In this document: positions 1 through 8,022 of the stretch, in pieces | Layout of the letters: every line of letters starts with the position of its first letter | Numbering within the stretch: position 1 is the first letter of the stretch | Assembly: GCA_964343195.1 (NCBI GenBank) | Contig: CAYFIR010000022.1 | Coordinates: 1 to 59,029 of the forward strand | Source of the DNA: CAYVAP01 sp964343195 | Lineage (GTDB): Bacteria; Bacteroidota; Bacteroidia; J057 | Reading direction: 5' to 3' | Length of the DNA stretch: 59,029 bases | Position numbers and translations under genes: made by a program | Notes under the pieces: model-generated | Told to the model about the DNA's origin: nothing | What the model saw: only the letters and a program-made list of their open reading frames with translations | The model's database searches: none

Positions 1-54
1 GGTGTATAGGGTGTATAGGGTGTATAGGGTGTATAGGGTGTATAGGGTGTATAG
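1..54. repeat. 9-bp tandem repeat, six copies
   Basis: The window opens with six perfect head-to-tail copies of GGTGTATAG. The array starts at base 1, so it probably continues outside the window and its true copy number is unknown. No gene reads through it convincingly. It could be a slippage-prone microsatellite. Confidence 0.95.
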
Positions 55-190
55 GATTGAGACGAATGACCCATAACCAGGGTGCCTATATTTCCCATAT
101 AAGTAGAAGACCAGAAATATCTATAATGAACAGGTATGGAGGAAATGAAGGCATGAAGGGCCCAAGCAGCAATTTGCCTCCATATCCCCC

Positions 191-242
191 GTTCCTTCGG
201 CTCCGCTCCCCGAGTCTCGCTCGGGATCTGCGACAGGACAAG
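191..242. repeat. Dispersed intergenic repeat A, copy 1
   Basis: These 52 bp, from GTTCCTTCGGCTCCGC to GCGACAGGACAAG, recur in inverted orientation at 7907-7957 with only a few differences and one gap. Both copies are in non-coding DNA downstream of minus-strand genes, and both contain internal dyads. This looks like a REP-type family. No transposase is nearby. Confidence 0.8.
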
Positions 243-305
243 ACTCCATGCCTATACAATTCTGTCCAGCTGCTTATTCCATATTCCTCCAGGTATTCCC
301 TCCCT

Positions 306-875
306 CTACTCCGCATCCGGCGCATCTATTTCTCCCTGAATGCCATAGATTTCATAGCTCGTGAAAGTCGCATTGGCACGAAGGCCACGACGACCGATGA
401 TCAGCTTATCGGGAGTCTGTATTTCCACTCGTTTTTCGGTGTAAATGGAGTCCACGTTGCGGTTCCAGATCAGTTCCTGCGTTTCCATGCGCTCATTGCG
501 GCGGTTGATCATGACGACGTCTCCAGCCAGACGCAACATTCCTGTACGCTGGTTCAGCACCGCGGAATCACTTTTCACGGTGGTGTGCGCTTTCATGTTC
601 TGGTCATAGAGGTAGATCGCGACTCCCTCATCAAAAAAATGGACAGAATGCCCGATTTTACCTCCATTCTCATCGAGCAAATCCTGCTCCACCAGATGCC
701 CGGCCTGTAGCTGCATATTGATATCCGCAGAATCAGAAAAGATATACTGCACTCCGAAGGACTCTACCGCATTCAGGTTTTCCTCCTTCGGATTCAACAA
801 TCGCTGAGCGGTGGGATCATTTTCAATGCATCCCATCAACCCTACAAGACATAGCACTCCGATCCACTTTTGCAT
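306..875 (-). CDS. lptC: LPS export lipoprotein LptC
   Basis: A 189-aa protein resembling LptC, the inner-membrane-anchored periplasmic subunit that passes lipopolysaccharide from LptBFG to LptA. It has a short lipoprotein signal with lipobox LMGC (lipidated Cys16). The body has the beta-jellyroll style of the family: a 'VQYIFSDSADINMQLQAG' stretch, then repeated short strands on element names such as DSAVLNQRTGMLRLAGDV. The start at 875 is chosen because the signal peptide begins there; the reading frame stays open further upstream but adds an implausible N-terminus. A TATATTTG box ends 4 nt before the ATG. The gene is divergent from ppk1. Confidence 0.8.
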   Translation of the reverse strand: MQKWIGVLCLVGLMGCIENDPTAQRLLNPKEENLNAVESFGVQYIFSDSADINMQLQAGHLVEQDLLDENGGKIGHSVHFFDEGVAIYLYDQNMKAHTTVKSDSAVLNQRTGMLRLAGDVVMINRRNERMETQELIWNRNVDSIYTEKRVEIQTPDKLIIGRRGLRANATFTSYEIYGIQGEIDAPDAE

Positions 876-879
876 GGCG

Positions 880-887
880 CAAATATA
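880..887 (-). promoter_or_regulatory. -7 box TATATTTG before lptC
   Basis: The minus strand reads TATATTTG, a perfect match to the Bacteroidota -7 consensus TAnnTTTG, and the ATG follows after only 4 nt (CGCC). Transcription would start at or near the start codon, giving a leaderless or nearly leaderless mRNA. No clear -33 TTTG is seen at the usual distance. Confidence 0.5.
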
Positions 888-984
888 GCTAAACACCTTA
901 AAAGGGAGTATATTTATGGTTACCCCCGCTTCAAAGTGCCATAATCCGCCGATTGGGTTGTACAAGTACCAGGAATTCAAGCTT

Positions 985-3057
985 ATGTCAATCGATCTCA
1001 AAGACCCCAAATACTATTTCAACCGCGAGCTTAGCTGGCTCAGTTTCAACGATCGGGTGTTGGAGGAAGCAGAAGATGATACCCATCCTCTCCTGGAACG
1101 GTTGAAATTCATCTCCATCTTCAGTTCAAATCTGGATGAGTTTTATATGATACGTGTAGCGGGTCTCAAGGAACAGGTAGCCGCCGGGGTCCGGGATATC
1201 CCGGCAGACGGACTCTCTCCCCGCCAACAGTTACATCGCATTTCTACCCATGTGAGGGAGTCAGTCAAATGGCAATCCCAAATCATGCTGGACATCATCC
1301 CCCGCCTGAGCCGCAAGGGAATTCGCATTCGCAACATCAAGTCTCTACGGAAACCGGAAAAAGAGTTCGTGGAGAACTACTTCAAAAGCCGGGTATTCCC
1401 CGTTCTGACGCCACTGGCGGTGGACCCTACCCATCCCTTCCCCCAGCTCAAGGGATTGGGACTCAACCTCTTCGTAGAACTCCGAAACCCCTATGAAAAA
1501 GACAGCAAGGTGGCCGTAGTCCACATTCCCTCGACCTTGCCACGTTTTATCCCCATTCCAACAGATAATGACAAGCGTGATTTCGTCACCATCGAGGAAC
1601 TGATCAAAAAACATATTGGCGAACTTTTTCCCAACCTTAAAATCATCAGCCTCTCCTGTTTCCGCATCACCAGAAATGCAGACCTGGACCTGTCTGAAGC
1701 AGAAGCCGACGATCTGCTAAAATTCATCGAGGTGGAGTTGAGAAAACGCCGTCTGGGAACAGTCATCCGGTTAGAGGTAAGCCATGAGATGAGCCCTGAA
1801 AACCGGGAGTTCCTGAAAAATATTACCGGACTGGGAGAAGACGATGTTTTTGACATTGACACCTACCTGGACCTCTCTGCCTTCATGCAGTTCCTGGGAA
1901 TAGACGCTCCAGAGCTTAAAGATGCTCCTTTTACGCCCGCATTGAATAGCAGAGCCGTCAAAACCCGCAACATCTTTCAGACCATTGCAGAAGGGGATAT
2001 GCTCCTGCATCATCCCTACGACAGCTTCAATCACGTCATCGACTTTATCCAGGAAGCAGCTCAGGACCCAAATGTCCTGGCCATCAAGCAGACCCTTTAT
2101 CGGACTTCCGGCCGCTCTCCGATCGTCCAGGCCCTCAAACAGGCCGTTATCAACGGGAAACAGGTAACAGCTCTGATCGAGCTCAAAGCCAGATTTGATG
2201 AGGAGAACAACATCGAATGGGCAAAAGAGCTGGATCAGGCTGGCGTCAATGTGGTTTATGGGGTACTGGGGCTTAAGACTCACTGCAAAATTGCCATGGT
2301 GGTCCGACAGGAGGGAGATCGCATCGTCCGCTATCTGCACCTTGGCACAGGAAACTACAACGAAAAAACCGCGAAGCTGTATACCGATCTGTCTTTGATG
2401 ACCTGCAAACCAGAGATGGGCGAAGACGCATCGGCACTTTTCAATCAGCTAACGGGTTACTCCTTACAAAAGGAATGGAACAAATTTCTGATCGCTCCTG
2501 CTACATTGAGAGATGGGATTCGCAAGCGAATTGAGGACGCCATCAAGCAGCATAGCAAGGACAATCCTTCGCGAATTATCATGGTCATGAATTCGCTGGT
2601 TGATCCTCAGATGATCCGGCGGCTGTATCAGGCTTCACAGGCAGGCATCAGGGTGGAGCTTATCATCCGGGGCATATGCTGCCTCAAGCCTGGGATCAAG
2701 GGAGTAAGCGATAACATCACGGTAAAAAGCATCGTGGGCAGGTTTCTGGAGCATACCCGGATCTATTACTTCAAGTACAGCGGCCAGTCCCGCATCTACC
2801 TCGGCAGCGCTGACCTGATGCAGCGCAACCTCAATCGGCGGGTGGAACTGGTCTTCCCAGTGGAGGAGCCCCATATCAAACGCCGGGTGAGGGACATCCT
2901 CCAATTGATGCTGGATGATGACATCAAGTCCCGGTATCTGAATGAAAATGGGGAATACGAGCGTCCTGGTGGCAAAGGCAAACTGAATGTACAGACCTTT
3001 CTCTTAAAAGAGTCTAACGCTCGGCATCAGGAGTTGGACACCATCCTTACTCACTGA
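985..3057 (+). CDS. ppk1: Polyphosphate kinase 1
   Basis: A 690-aa polyphosphate kinase that reversibly transfers the gamma phosphate of ATP to inorganic polyphosphate. The family's N-terminal signature is clear (YFNRELSWLSFNDRVLEEA near residues 11-29, then FSSNLDEFYMIRVAG). The two histidines of the PLD-like active site are H433 in LKTHCK and H590 in LEHTRIYYF, matching the autophosphorylated and acid/base histidines of E. coli Ppk (H435, H592). The length is normal. I start at the ATG at 985, where homology begins; the frame is open back to 916 but that extension looks non-native. The 3' end overlaps the convergent histidine kinase gene by 11 bp. Confidence 0.96.
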   Translation: MSIDLKDPKYYFNRELSWLSFNDRVLEEAEDDTHPLLERLKFISIFSSNLDEFYMIRVAGLKEQVAAGVRDIPADGLSPRQQLHRISTHVRESVKWQSQIMLDIIPRLSRKGIRIRNIKSLRKPEKEFVENYFKSRVFPVLTPLAVDPTHPFPQLKGLGLNLFVELRNPYEKDSKVAVVHIPSTLPRFIPIPTDNDKRDFVTIEELIKKHIGELFPNLKIISLSCFRITRNADLDLSEAEADDLLKFIEVELRKRRLGTVIRLEVSHEMSPENREFLKNITGLGEDDVFDIDTYLDLSAFMQFLGIDAPELKDAPFTPALNSRAVKTRNIFQTIAEGDMLLHHPYDSFNHVIDFIQEAAQDPNVLAIKQTLYRTSGRSPIVQALKQAVINGKQVTALIELKARFDEENNIEWAKELDQAGVNVVYGVLGLKTHCKIAMVVRQEGDRIVRYLHLGTGNYNEKTAKLYTDLSLMTCKPEMGEDASALFNQLTGYSLQKEWNKFLIAPATLRDGIRKRIEDAIKQHSKDNPSRIIMVMNSLVDPQMIRRLYQASQAGIRVELIIRGICCLKPGIKGVSDNITVKSIVGRFLEHTRIYYFKYSGQSRIYLGSADLMQRNLNRRVELVFPVEEPHIKRRVRDILQLMLDDDIKSRYLNENGEYERPGGKGKLNVQTFLLKESNARHQELDTILTH

Positions 3058-6000
3058 CATTCTCTGACTCATGCTCCTCTACCCCAATCGTTGGGGTCTC
3101 ATCCTGCTCTTCCTGCCGGAAGGGCAGGATGATGATAAATGTGGAACCTTCGCCCTTTTTGGAATCGACTTCGATCCGTCCGCCATGCTGCTCCACGATC
3201 CCAAAACTGATCGACAACCCAAGCCCGGTTCCACTCCCGACATCCTTGGTCGTAAAAAATGGCTCAAATATCCGGTTTTTAATTTCCGGCGGCATGCCCA
3301 CCCCATTGTCCTGGATTGTGATCCGGACACAGTCGCGATGCCCGGGGAGGCACCCCTGAGTACTTTTGGTCGAGATGTAGATGTGCCCCTTGTAGGAAGA
3401 GCGCCCCGGTCCCCCCTTTTCTTTCTCCTGGTCATCTATGGCATGAATCGCATTGGAGAGGATGTTCATGAAGACCTGATTGAGTTTTCCCGGCAGGCAC
3501 TCAACCACCGGCATTTCTTCATAATTCCGTTCGACACGGATGCGATCTTTCAGCTTGTTATTTAGCAGGGTAAGGGTGCTATCGATCCCTGCATGGATAT
3601 CCACCAGTTTAAAGTGGTCTTTCTCTGTTCTGGAGAAAATTTTCAACCCGTCTACAATGTCGGTAGTCCGTCGGGCTCCCTCCTCAATTCCTTTGAGAAG
3701 AAGCTCCATTTCTTCAAACAGGTACTCTGCTTCTATTTCCCGGGCCAACTTCTGTACCTTAAGTACGGCACGCTTGAGGTCTACCCGGTCTTCCTTCAGA
3801 CGCTTGATTTCAAGGAACAGGTCTCTAATCTCCGCGAAATCCCGCATCAACGGCCCTACGTTGTTCTTGACATAGTTGATCGGATTATTGATCTCGTGGG
3901 CGATGCCGGCCGTCAGTTGACCCAGTGACGCCATTTTTTCTGATTCAACCAATTGGGACTGGGTAGCCTTGAGCTGGTCCAGGGCATCGTTAAGGGCTTT
4001 GTTTTTCTCCTCGAGCAGGGCTGCCTGCTTGGCTACCGCTTCCTTTTGTCGCTTGAGGGCAGCGGAGGTTTTGACGATTTCCTTATGCTGTTCCCAGATT
4101 TCCGTGGTTCGCTCAAATACCAGTCGCTCCAGATGCTCGTTTTTCAGGTGCAATCGATGGGTGTTGAGCTTCACAGTCCCCCAGATGAGGAATGCCGCCA
4201 GCAATCCATATCCAGCAAATGCCCAGGGCAGTCTATACCATGGCAGGGCTATGTAAAAAGCATATCGCGCCACACCACTTACCTGATGCCCTACGGTTCG
4301 GGCCTGGACCTCAAATGTATAATCTCCAGGGGGCAGGAGGGTATAGTCTTTTTTCAGCTGGGTGGTCCATGGAGACCATTCTTCTTCCCAGCCTTCTAGC
4401 TTATAGCGATATTCTGTCCGTCCCTCCTGGGTGAAGTATGGCGCCACATAGTGAAAGGTGAGCGAATTTTGCGAGGAGGACAGGTTAACGGGGGCTTCTG
4501 GATTTTCGCTGAGACTGGGAGTAAAAGTTCCGCCATATAGCAATGAATCCTCTCCCTGCCAGACCTCCCGTATGAGTGGATTGGGTAATCCACCATTTTG
4601 ATCCTGGTAGCGGGTGTCATAGCAATAGAGTCCTTCGGGAGTCCCAATCCAGGCCAGTCCCTCTGGTTCCACATAAACTTCTCCCCAAATTTCCAGATCG
4701 CTCAATCCCCTCAGTATGAGGGAATCCCGTTCGAAGTTGCCAGAGGGCAGAGGGCATAGGACTTCCACCCAGCGTTGCTGCCCTTTTACGCGCTCGACCC
4801 AAATATAGCCCGACTCATCCTCTACCAGATAGCCAGTCTGTACTCCGGGCTGTGCCAGGGCGCGGTTCAGTTCGGCATCAATCTCAAACCCATCTTCTAC
4901 AAATTTCATCAGGCCTTCCTCCGAAACCACAAACAATCCCCCCCTAAGAGGATAGAGCCCCTTGATCGGTCCTATTTGAGCAGAATCAAAAACACGTGTG
5001 ACCTGGTAGTTTCCCTGTGCGGTGGGACTAAGTTGAATAAGCCTGGTTCCCTCCTGGTTGGCTGGCATGGCCCAAAGGTCACCGTTTCCTGCAAGGCAGA
5101 TGTCCTGTAACGTGATGCCCAATTCCGGGAGTTCATTGGTCCACCGGAGTTTTCCCCGAATATACCGGAAGCTCCGTGCCCCCTGATTACCAGATAGCGC
5201 AACCCCAAAATTGGGGACATCTGGATGGGTCGCAACGGTGGTGTAGTAATCATCTGCGGAAAGTGGGTATCCCCTTCCATTGCGAACCTCATACAGACCA
5301 ACCAGGGTATTGGCCAGTAGATGATTGGGCTGGCCTTCTTCTCCGGGCACAGAGAAGAACTGCCAGGTTTCTTCGCTGAGACCCGGAACAGCCCGAAACT
5401 GGTTTCCTTTTAGCTGAAACACCCCCAGTGGTGTACTTGCATACAGCTTACCCTGATGTCGAATGGTCGCATAGACTATTCCAGGTAGCCCCGTATTATT
5501 TCCATACAGGCTGAGCGGAGAGGTTACCTCGATGCGACTGATCCCACGGGAAAGCATCAACCAGAGAGAATTTTGTCGATCCTGATAGCTTCCCAGCACG
5601 ATGTTATCCAACAAGCCAATCTCTTCGTGGTAGTGTCGAACCAGTTTACCATTGGGGTCAAGTTCAAAGGCCCCCTGCTTGAAGGTACATACGATGAGGT
5701 GGCCATTATTCAGCCGGGTAAAATCACCAAATATCCCGGTACTCAATTCATCGTCAATCTCTGTTCGCCATCGCTTTAGCTCGACCTGATCCTCTTGGTA
5801 AGTCAGGTGATAAAAGCCATCCTGGTAGGCCCTGAGGAGAATTTCATCTGGTCCCAGGTTGGTAACAGCTACCGGCATAAGCCCCTGCAACACCTCCCCT
5901 CCCGGCACTGGTCTGAATTTTCCCCTTTCCAGTCTGAGTAGTCCACGGTCAGGTGGTGAGGCATGAAGATATCCATGGATCAGGTGCAAAAACACTTCAT

Positions 6001-6502
6001 CCGGCAGCTCAGAAAGGTCATAGGTAAGCAGGGTGTCAGGGGTATAATAATAAAGCTTTCGGGTTTCAAACACCTGAAAATAAGCCCCTTCCAGCCCTCC
6101 AATCGCTCTGACGACCCCGCTAAAATTCGCATCTGCGGGTTTAATCCGGTCAAGGAGGGAATGGTACTTTTGCCTACCCATGCTATCAGGCCTCAGGTAC
6201 CCAAAATCTCCGGTTCCTCCCACATAGACTCGCCCAAGGCTATCGACAGCCAGGGAGCGCACAGTAGCCTGGCGCTGGGTGGGAATCAGGTTCCAGTTGG
6301 CCCCATCAAACTCCATGACGCCGCGGTAGTTGCCAAAATACATGACACCGCGGTGGTCCTGCACAGCGGTATAATTCGCAGAACTGGCCTTGAACTCCCG
6401 GGAGGTATAATTACGGATATAGGGAAACCCCTTTTGCTGGGTCTGTCCCTGTAAGAGGGAACACAGATGTAGAAGCAAAACAATGGGTATCACTCTTCGC
6501 AT
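3047..6502 (-). CDS. Propeller-type sensor histidine kinase
   Basis: An 1151-aa membrane sensor kinase. In order: a Sec signal peptide (about 1-19), a long periplasmic region of propeller-like repeats (for example YVGGTGDFGYL) up to about residue 680, a Y_Y_Y immunoglobulin-like domain (about 680-745), one transmembrane helix (about 759-778), a cytoplasmic coiled coil (about 785-855), a HisKA domain with phospho-acceptor H869 in IAHEINNP, and an HATPase_c domain (N box NQVFMNILSNAIHA, G boxes DNGVGM and GTGLGLSIS). The layout is like the periplasmic and kinase half of Bacteroidetes hybrid two-component systems, but it ends after the ATPase domain, with no receiver or AraC domain. No response regulator is adjacent. 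The ligand is unknown. Confidence 0.92.
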   Translation of the reverse strand: MRRVIPIVLLLHLCSLLQGQTQQKGFPYIRNYTSREFKASSANYTAVQDHRGVMYFGNYRGVMEFDGANWNLIPTQRQATVRSLAVDSLGRVYVGGTGDFGYLRPDSMGRQKYHSLLDRIKPADANFSGVVRAIGGLEGAYFQVFETRKLYYYTPDTLLTYDLSELPDEVFLHLIHGYLHASPPDRGLLRLERGKFRPVPGGEVLQGLMPVAVTNLGPDEILLRAYQDGFYHLTYQEDQVELKRWRTEIDDELSTGIFGDFTRLNNGHLIVCTFKQGAFELDPNGKLVRHYHEEIGLLDNIVLGSYQDRQNSLWLMLSRGISRIEVTSPLSLYGNNTGLPGIVYATIRHQGKLYASTPLGVFQLKGNQFRAVPGLSEETWQFFSVPGEEGQPNHLLANTLVGLYEVRNGRGYPLSADDYYTTVATHPDVPNFGVALSGNQGARSFRYIRGKLRWTNELPELGITLQDICLAGNGDLWAMPANQEGTRLIQLSPTAQGNYQVTRVFDSAQIGPIKGLYPLRGGLFVVSEEGLMKFVEDGFEIDAELNRALAQPGVQTGYLVEDESGYIWVERVKGQQRWVEVLCPLPSGNFERDSLILRGLSDLEIWGEVYVEPEGLAWIGTPEGLYCYDTRYQDQNGGLPNPLIREVWQGEDSLLYGGTFTPSLSENPEAPVNLSSSQNSLTFHYVAPYFTQEGRTEYRYKLEGWEEEWSPWTTQLKKDYTLLPPGDYTFEVQARTVGHQVSGVARYAFYIALPWYRLPWAFAGYGLLAAFLIWGTVKLNTHRLHLKNEHLERLVFERTTEIWEQHKEIVKTSAALKRQKEAVAKQAALLEEKNKALNDALDQLKATQSQLVESEKMASLGQLTAGIAHEINNPINYVKNNVGPLMRDFAEIRDLFLEIKRLKEDRVDLKRAVLKVQKLAREIEAEYLFEEMELLLKGIEEGARRTTDIVDGLKIFSRTEKDHFKLVDIHAGIDSTLTLLNNKLKDRIRVERNYEEMPVVECLPGKLNQVFMNILSNAIHAIDDQEKEKGGPGRSSYKGHIYISTKSTQGCLPGHRDCVRITIQDNGVGMPPEIKNRIFEPFFTTKDVGSGTGLGLSISFGIVEQHGGRIEVDSKKGEGSTFIIILPFRQEEQDETPTIGVEEHESENVSE

Positions 6503-6570
6503 AGGTCATAATATACGAAAATGAAGGACTTAGGGTCGAGACAATGTTGCTAGGTGCCCCCCCTCATGAA

Positions 6571-7479
6571 TCACGGCTTCACTCCAAACTCAAAGACATC
6601 TGACCTGGCATAGTGCCCCACGACATCAAAATCCAGCTTGCTCATCGCGAGTAACTCGGAGTCGAGTTCGGCGACGAGCAAGCCTTCTTCATTCCACAGA
6701 GGACCCGCCAATACCTCCCCCATCGGGGAATATATGACGCTCCCACCAGGTGACATCACTTCTGGCTCCTCTACCAGTTCCCCCTGATATCGCTCCGGGT
6801 AGTCCGACTTTTGGACATATTGATTGGCGGCCAGCACGTAGCAGCGCCCTTCCAACGCAATGTGCCGCATACTGGCCTGCCAGGAATCCCGGGCATCGGC
6901 GGTGGGAGCCAGGTAGATTTCAACCCCCTGCTGGTACATCGACATTCGGGCCAAAGGCATATAGTTTTCCCAGCAGATGAGGCCACCTATGGTTCCCAGC
7001 TCCGTTTCGTATGCAGCAAGTCCCTCCGATCCTCCTTCCGCCCAAAGGTAGCGCTCCAGTCCGGTGGGCTTGAGCTTGCGGTGACGGCCCATGAGGTGCC
7101 CCATCCGGTCGTAGTACAACAGGCTGCAATAAAGCGAACCGCCCCTGGGTTCACGCTCCGTGACGCCCAGCGCTACGTAGATACCCGTCCGACGGATCGC
7201 CTCCCTGACAGGTGCCAGGGCGGGATCATGGGCCATAACGCTTTGCTGCCAGTAATCCAGCCACATTTTCCGACTTTCCTCGCTGCGGCGTCCCACCACC
7301 GCATCGTAGCGCAGGCCACGGGGATAAGCGGGAATGAATGATTCGGGGAAAAGGAGTAGCTTACAGTTTGCCTCGGCGGCTCGTTCTATCCACTCCACGA
7401 CCCTGGCGATGGTGGCATCCTGGTTAAACAGCACAGGAGTCGCCTGTACGACTCCAATGGTAAAGGATTTGTTCTGCAT
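6571..7479 (-). CDS. Nitrilase-family carbon-nitrogen hydrolase
   Basis: A 302-aa nitrilase superfamily enzyme. The catalytic triad can be placed: Glu46 in FPESFIPAYP, Lys135 in HRKLKPT, Cys169 in GGLICWENY. The FPESFIPAYPRG and HRKLKPTGLER motifs are those of true nitrilases (nitrile to acid plus ammonia) rather than of the shorter omega-amidase or carbamoylase branches, so an aliphatic or aryl-aliphatic nitrilase is most likely. The substrate cannot be read from sequence. There is no signal peptide, so it should be cytoplasmic. The gene stands alone, 68 bp beyond the start of the kinase gene, with non-coding repeats upstream. Confidence 0.9.
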   Translation of the reverse strand: MQNKSFTIGVVQATPVLFNQDATIARVVEWIERAAEANCKLLLFPESFIPAYPRGLRYDAVVGRRSEESRKMWLDYWQQSVMAHDPALAPVREAIRRTGIYVALGVTEREPRGGSLYCSLLYYDRMGHLMGRHRKLKPTGLERYLWAEGGSEGLAAYETELGTIGGLICWENYMPLARMSMYQQGVEIYLAPTADARDSWQASMRHIALEGRCYVLAANQYVQKSDYPERYQGELVEEPEVMSPGGSVIYSPMGEVLAGPLWNEEGLLVAELDSELLAMSKLDFDVVGHYARSDVFEFGVKP

Positions 7480-7690
7480 CTGGAGATTTTTGAGTTGGGG
7501 GGAAAGGATCGCGGCCAGTTCCAGCAGTTCGGCGATGACCGCGGCTGCCCTTTGAGGCTATTTAGGTACTGCTGGAGGGCCAAAGCTTCAATGGCATTTG
7601 CGCTGCTGATGATGATCATTTTTTTAGGTTAGCGTGTTGGCTCCGATCACACAGGTGTACAAAGCTAGGAAGTAGTGGAATAGGTGCGAA

Positions 7691-7711
7691 GTTTCCCACT
7701 CTGCGGGAAAC
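7691..7711. repeat. Short palindromic repeat B, copy 1
   Basis: GTTTCCCACTCTGCGGGAAAC folds into a hairpin (GTTTCCC against GGGAAAC, one internal mismatch). Closely related hairpins with the core TCCCGC-NNN-GCGGGA occur between genes at 45972-45986 and 57105-57119. Confidence 0.7.
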
Positions 7712-7712
7712 T

Positions 7713-7850
7713 TTAAACTACGAACATCGGACTCCAAACTCCTTCCACTAGCAATATGGTCTCCGATCCCTCCATGCGCACCTCCGCCTGCATCAGCTTT
7801 GGCGGCTGGGTGTCGCGCATGGCCGTCAGGATCTTCGAAAGGGCCGACAT
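7713..7850 (-). CDS. Possible 45-aa small protein, function unknown
   Basis: An ATG-started frame on the minus strand encodes 45 residues beginning MSALSKILTAMRDTQPP. It has no recognised motif, no signal and no clear promoter. It lies among repeats, so it could be a decayed gene end or chance. I report it only because it is an uninterrupted frame in a 543-bp gap. Confidence 0.2.
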   Translation of the reverse strand: MSALSKILTAMRDTQPPKLMQAEVRMEGSETILLVEGVWSPMFVV

Positions 7851-7906
7851 TGTACCGGCTTTAGCAAGCTAAAGGAGGTTTTTCTGACGCAGATATGGTG
7901 CAAAGG

Positions 7907-7957
7907 CTTGTCCTGTCGCAGATCCCGGCGAGGCTCGGGGAGCTGAGCCGAAGGAAC
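7907..7957. repeat. Dispersed intergenic repeat A, copy 2
   Basis: CTTGTCCTGTCGCAGATCCC to GCCGAAGGAAC is the reverse complement of 191-242 with a few changes and a 1-nt gap. It lies 65 bp downstream of the TonB receptor stop codon. Confidence 0.8.
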
Positions 7958-8022
7958 CAAGGGTAGCGGCACAACTTTTTTGGGGAACGTTACTAAGCCT
8001 CGCTCCACCTCACAACCTACGT

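Larger units (their letters stand above)
7480..8022. other. Intergenic region with repeats and one tiny ORF
   Basis: No convincing gene lies in these 543 bp. They hold a hairpin repeat (7691-7711), a possible 45-aa ORF (7713-7850, minus) and a copy of dispersed repeat A (7907-7957). A 77-residue frame at 7386-7619 overlaps the nitrilase start and looks like a shadow. Confidence 0.6.

Noticed and set aside
1..54. CRISPR array
   Set aside because: The units are contiguous 9-mers with no spacers and no cas genes nearby.
57..710. 217-aa plus-strand frame over lptC
   Set aside because: It is antisense to lptC, with no family-like sequence.
916..984. Longer N-terminus for ppk1
   Set aside because: The 23 extra residues have no similarity to polyphosphate kinases; the homology starts at 985.
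3047..3057. Overlap of ppk1 and kinase ends as an assembly error
   Set aside because: Both C-termini look normal and an 11-bp convergent overlap is unremarkable.
7386..7619. 77-aa minus-strand frame at the nitrilase start
   Set aside because: It mostly overlaps the nitrilase in another frame and has no recognisable motif.
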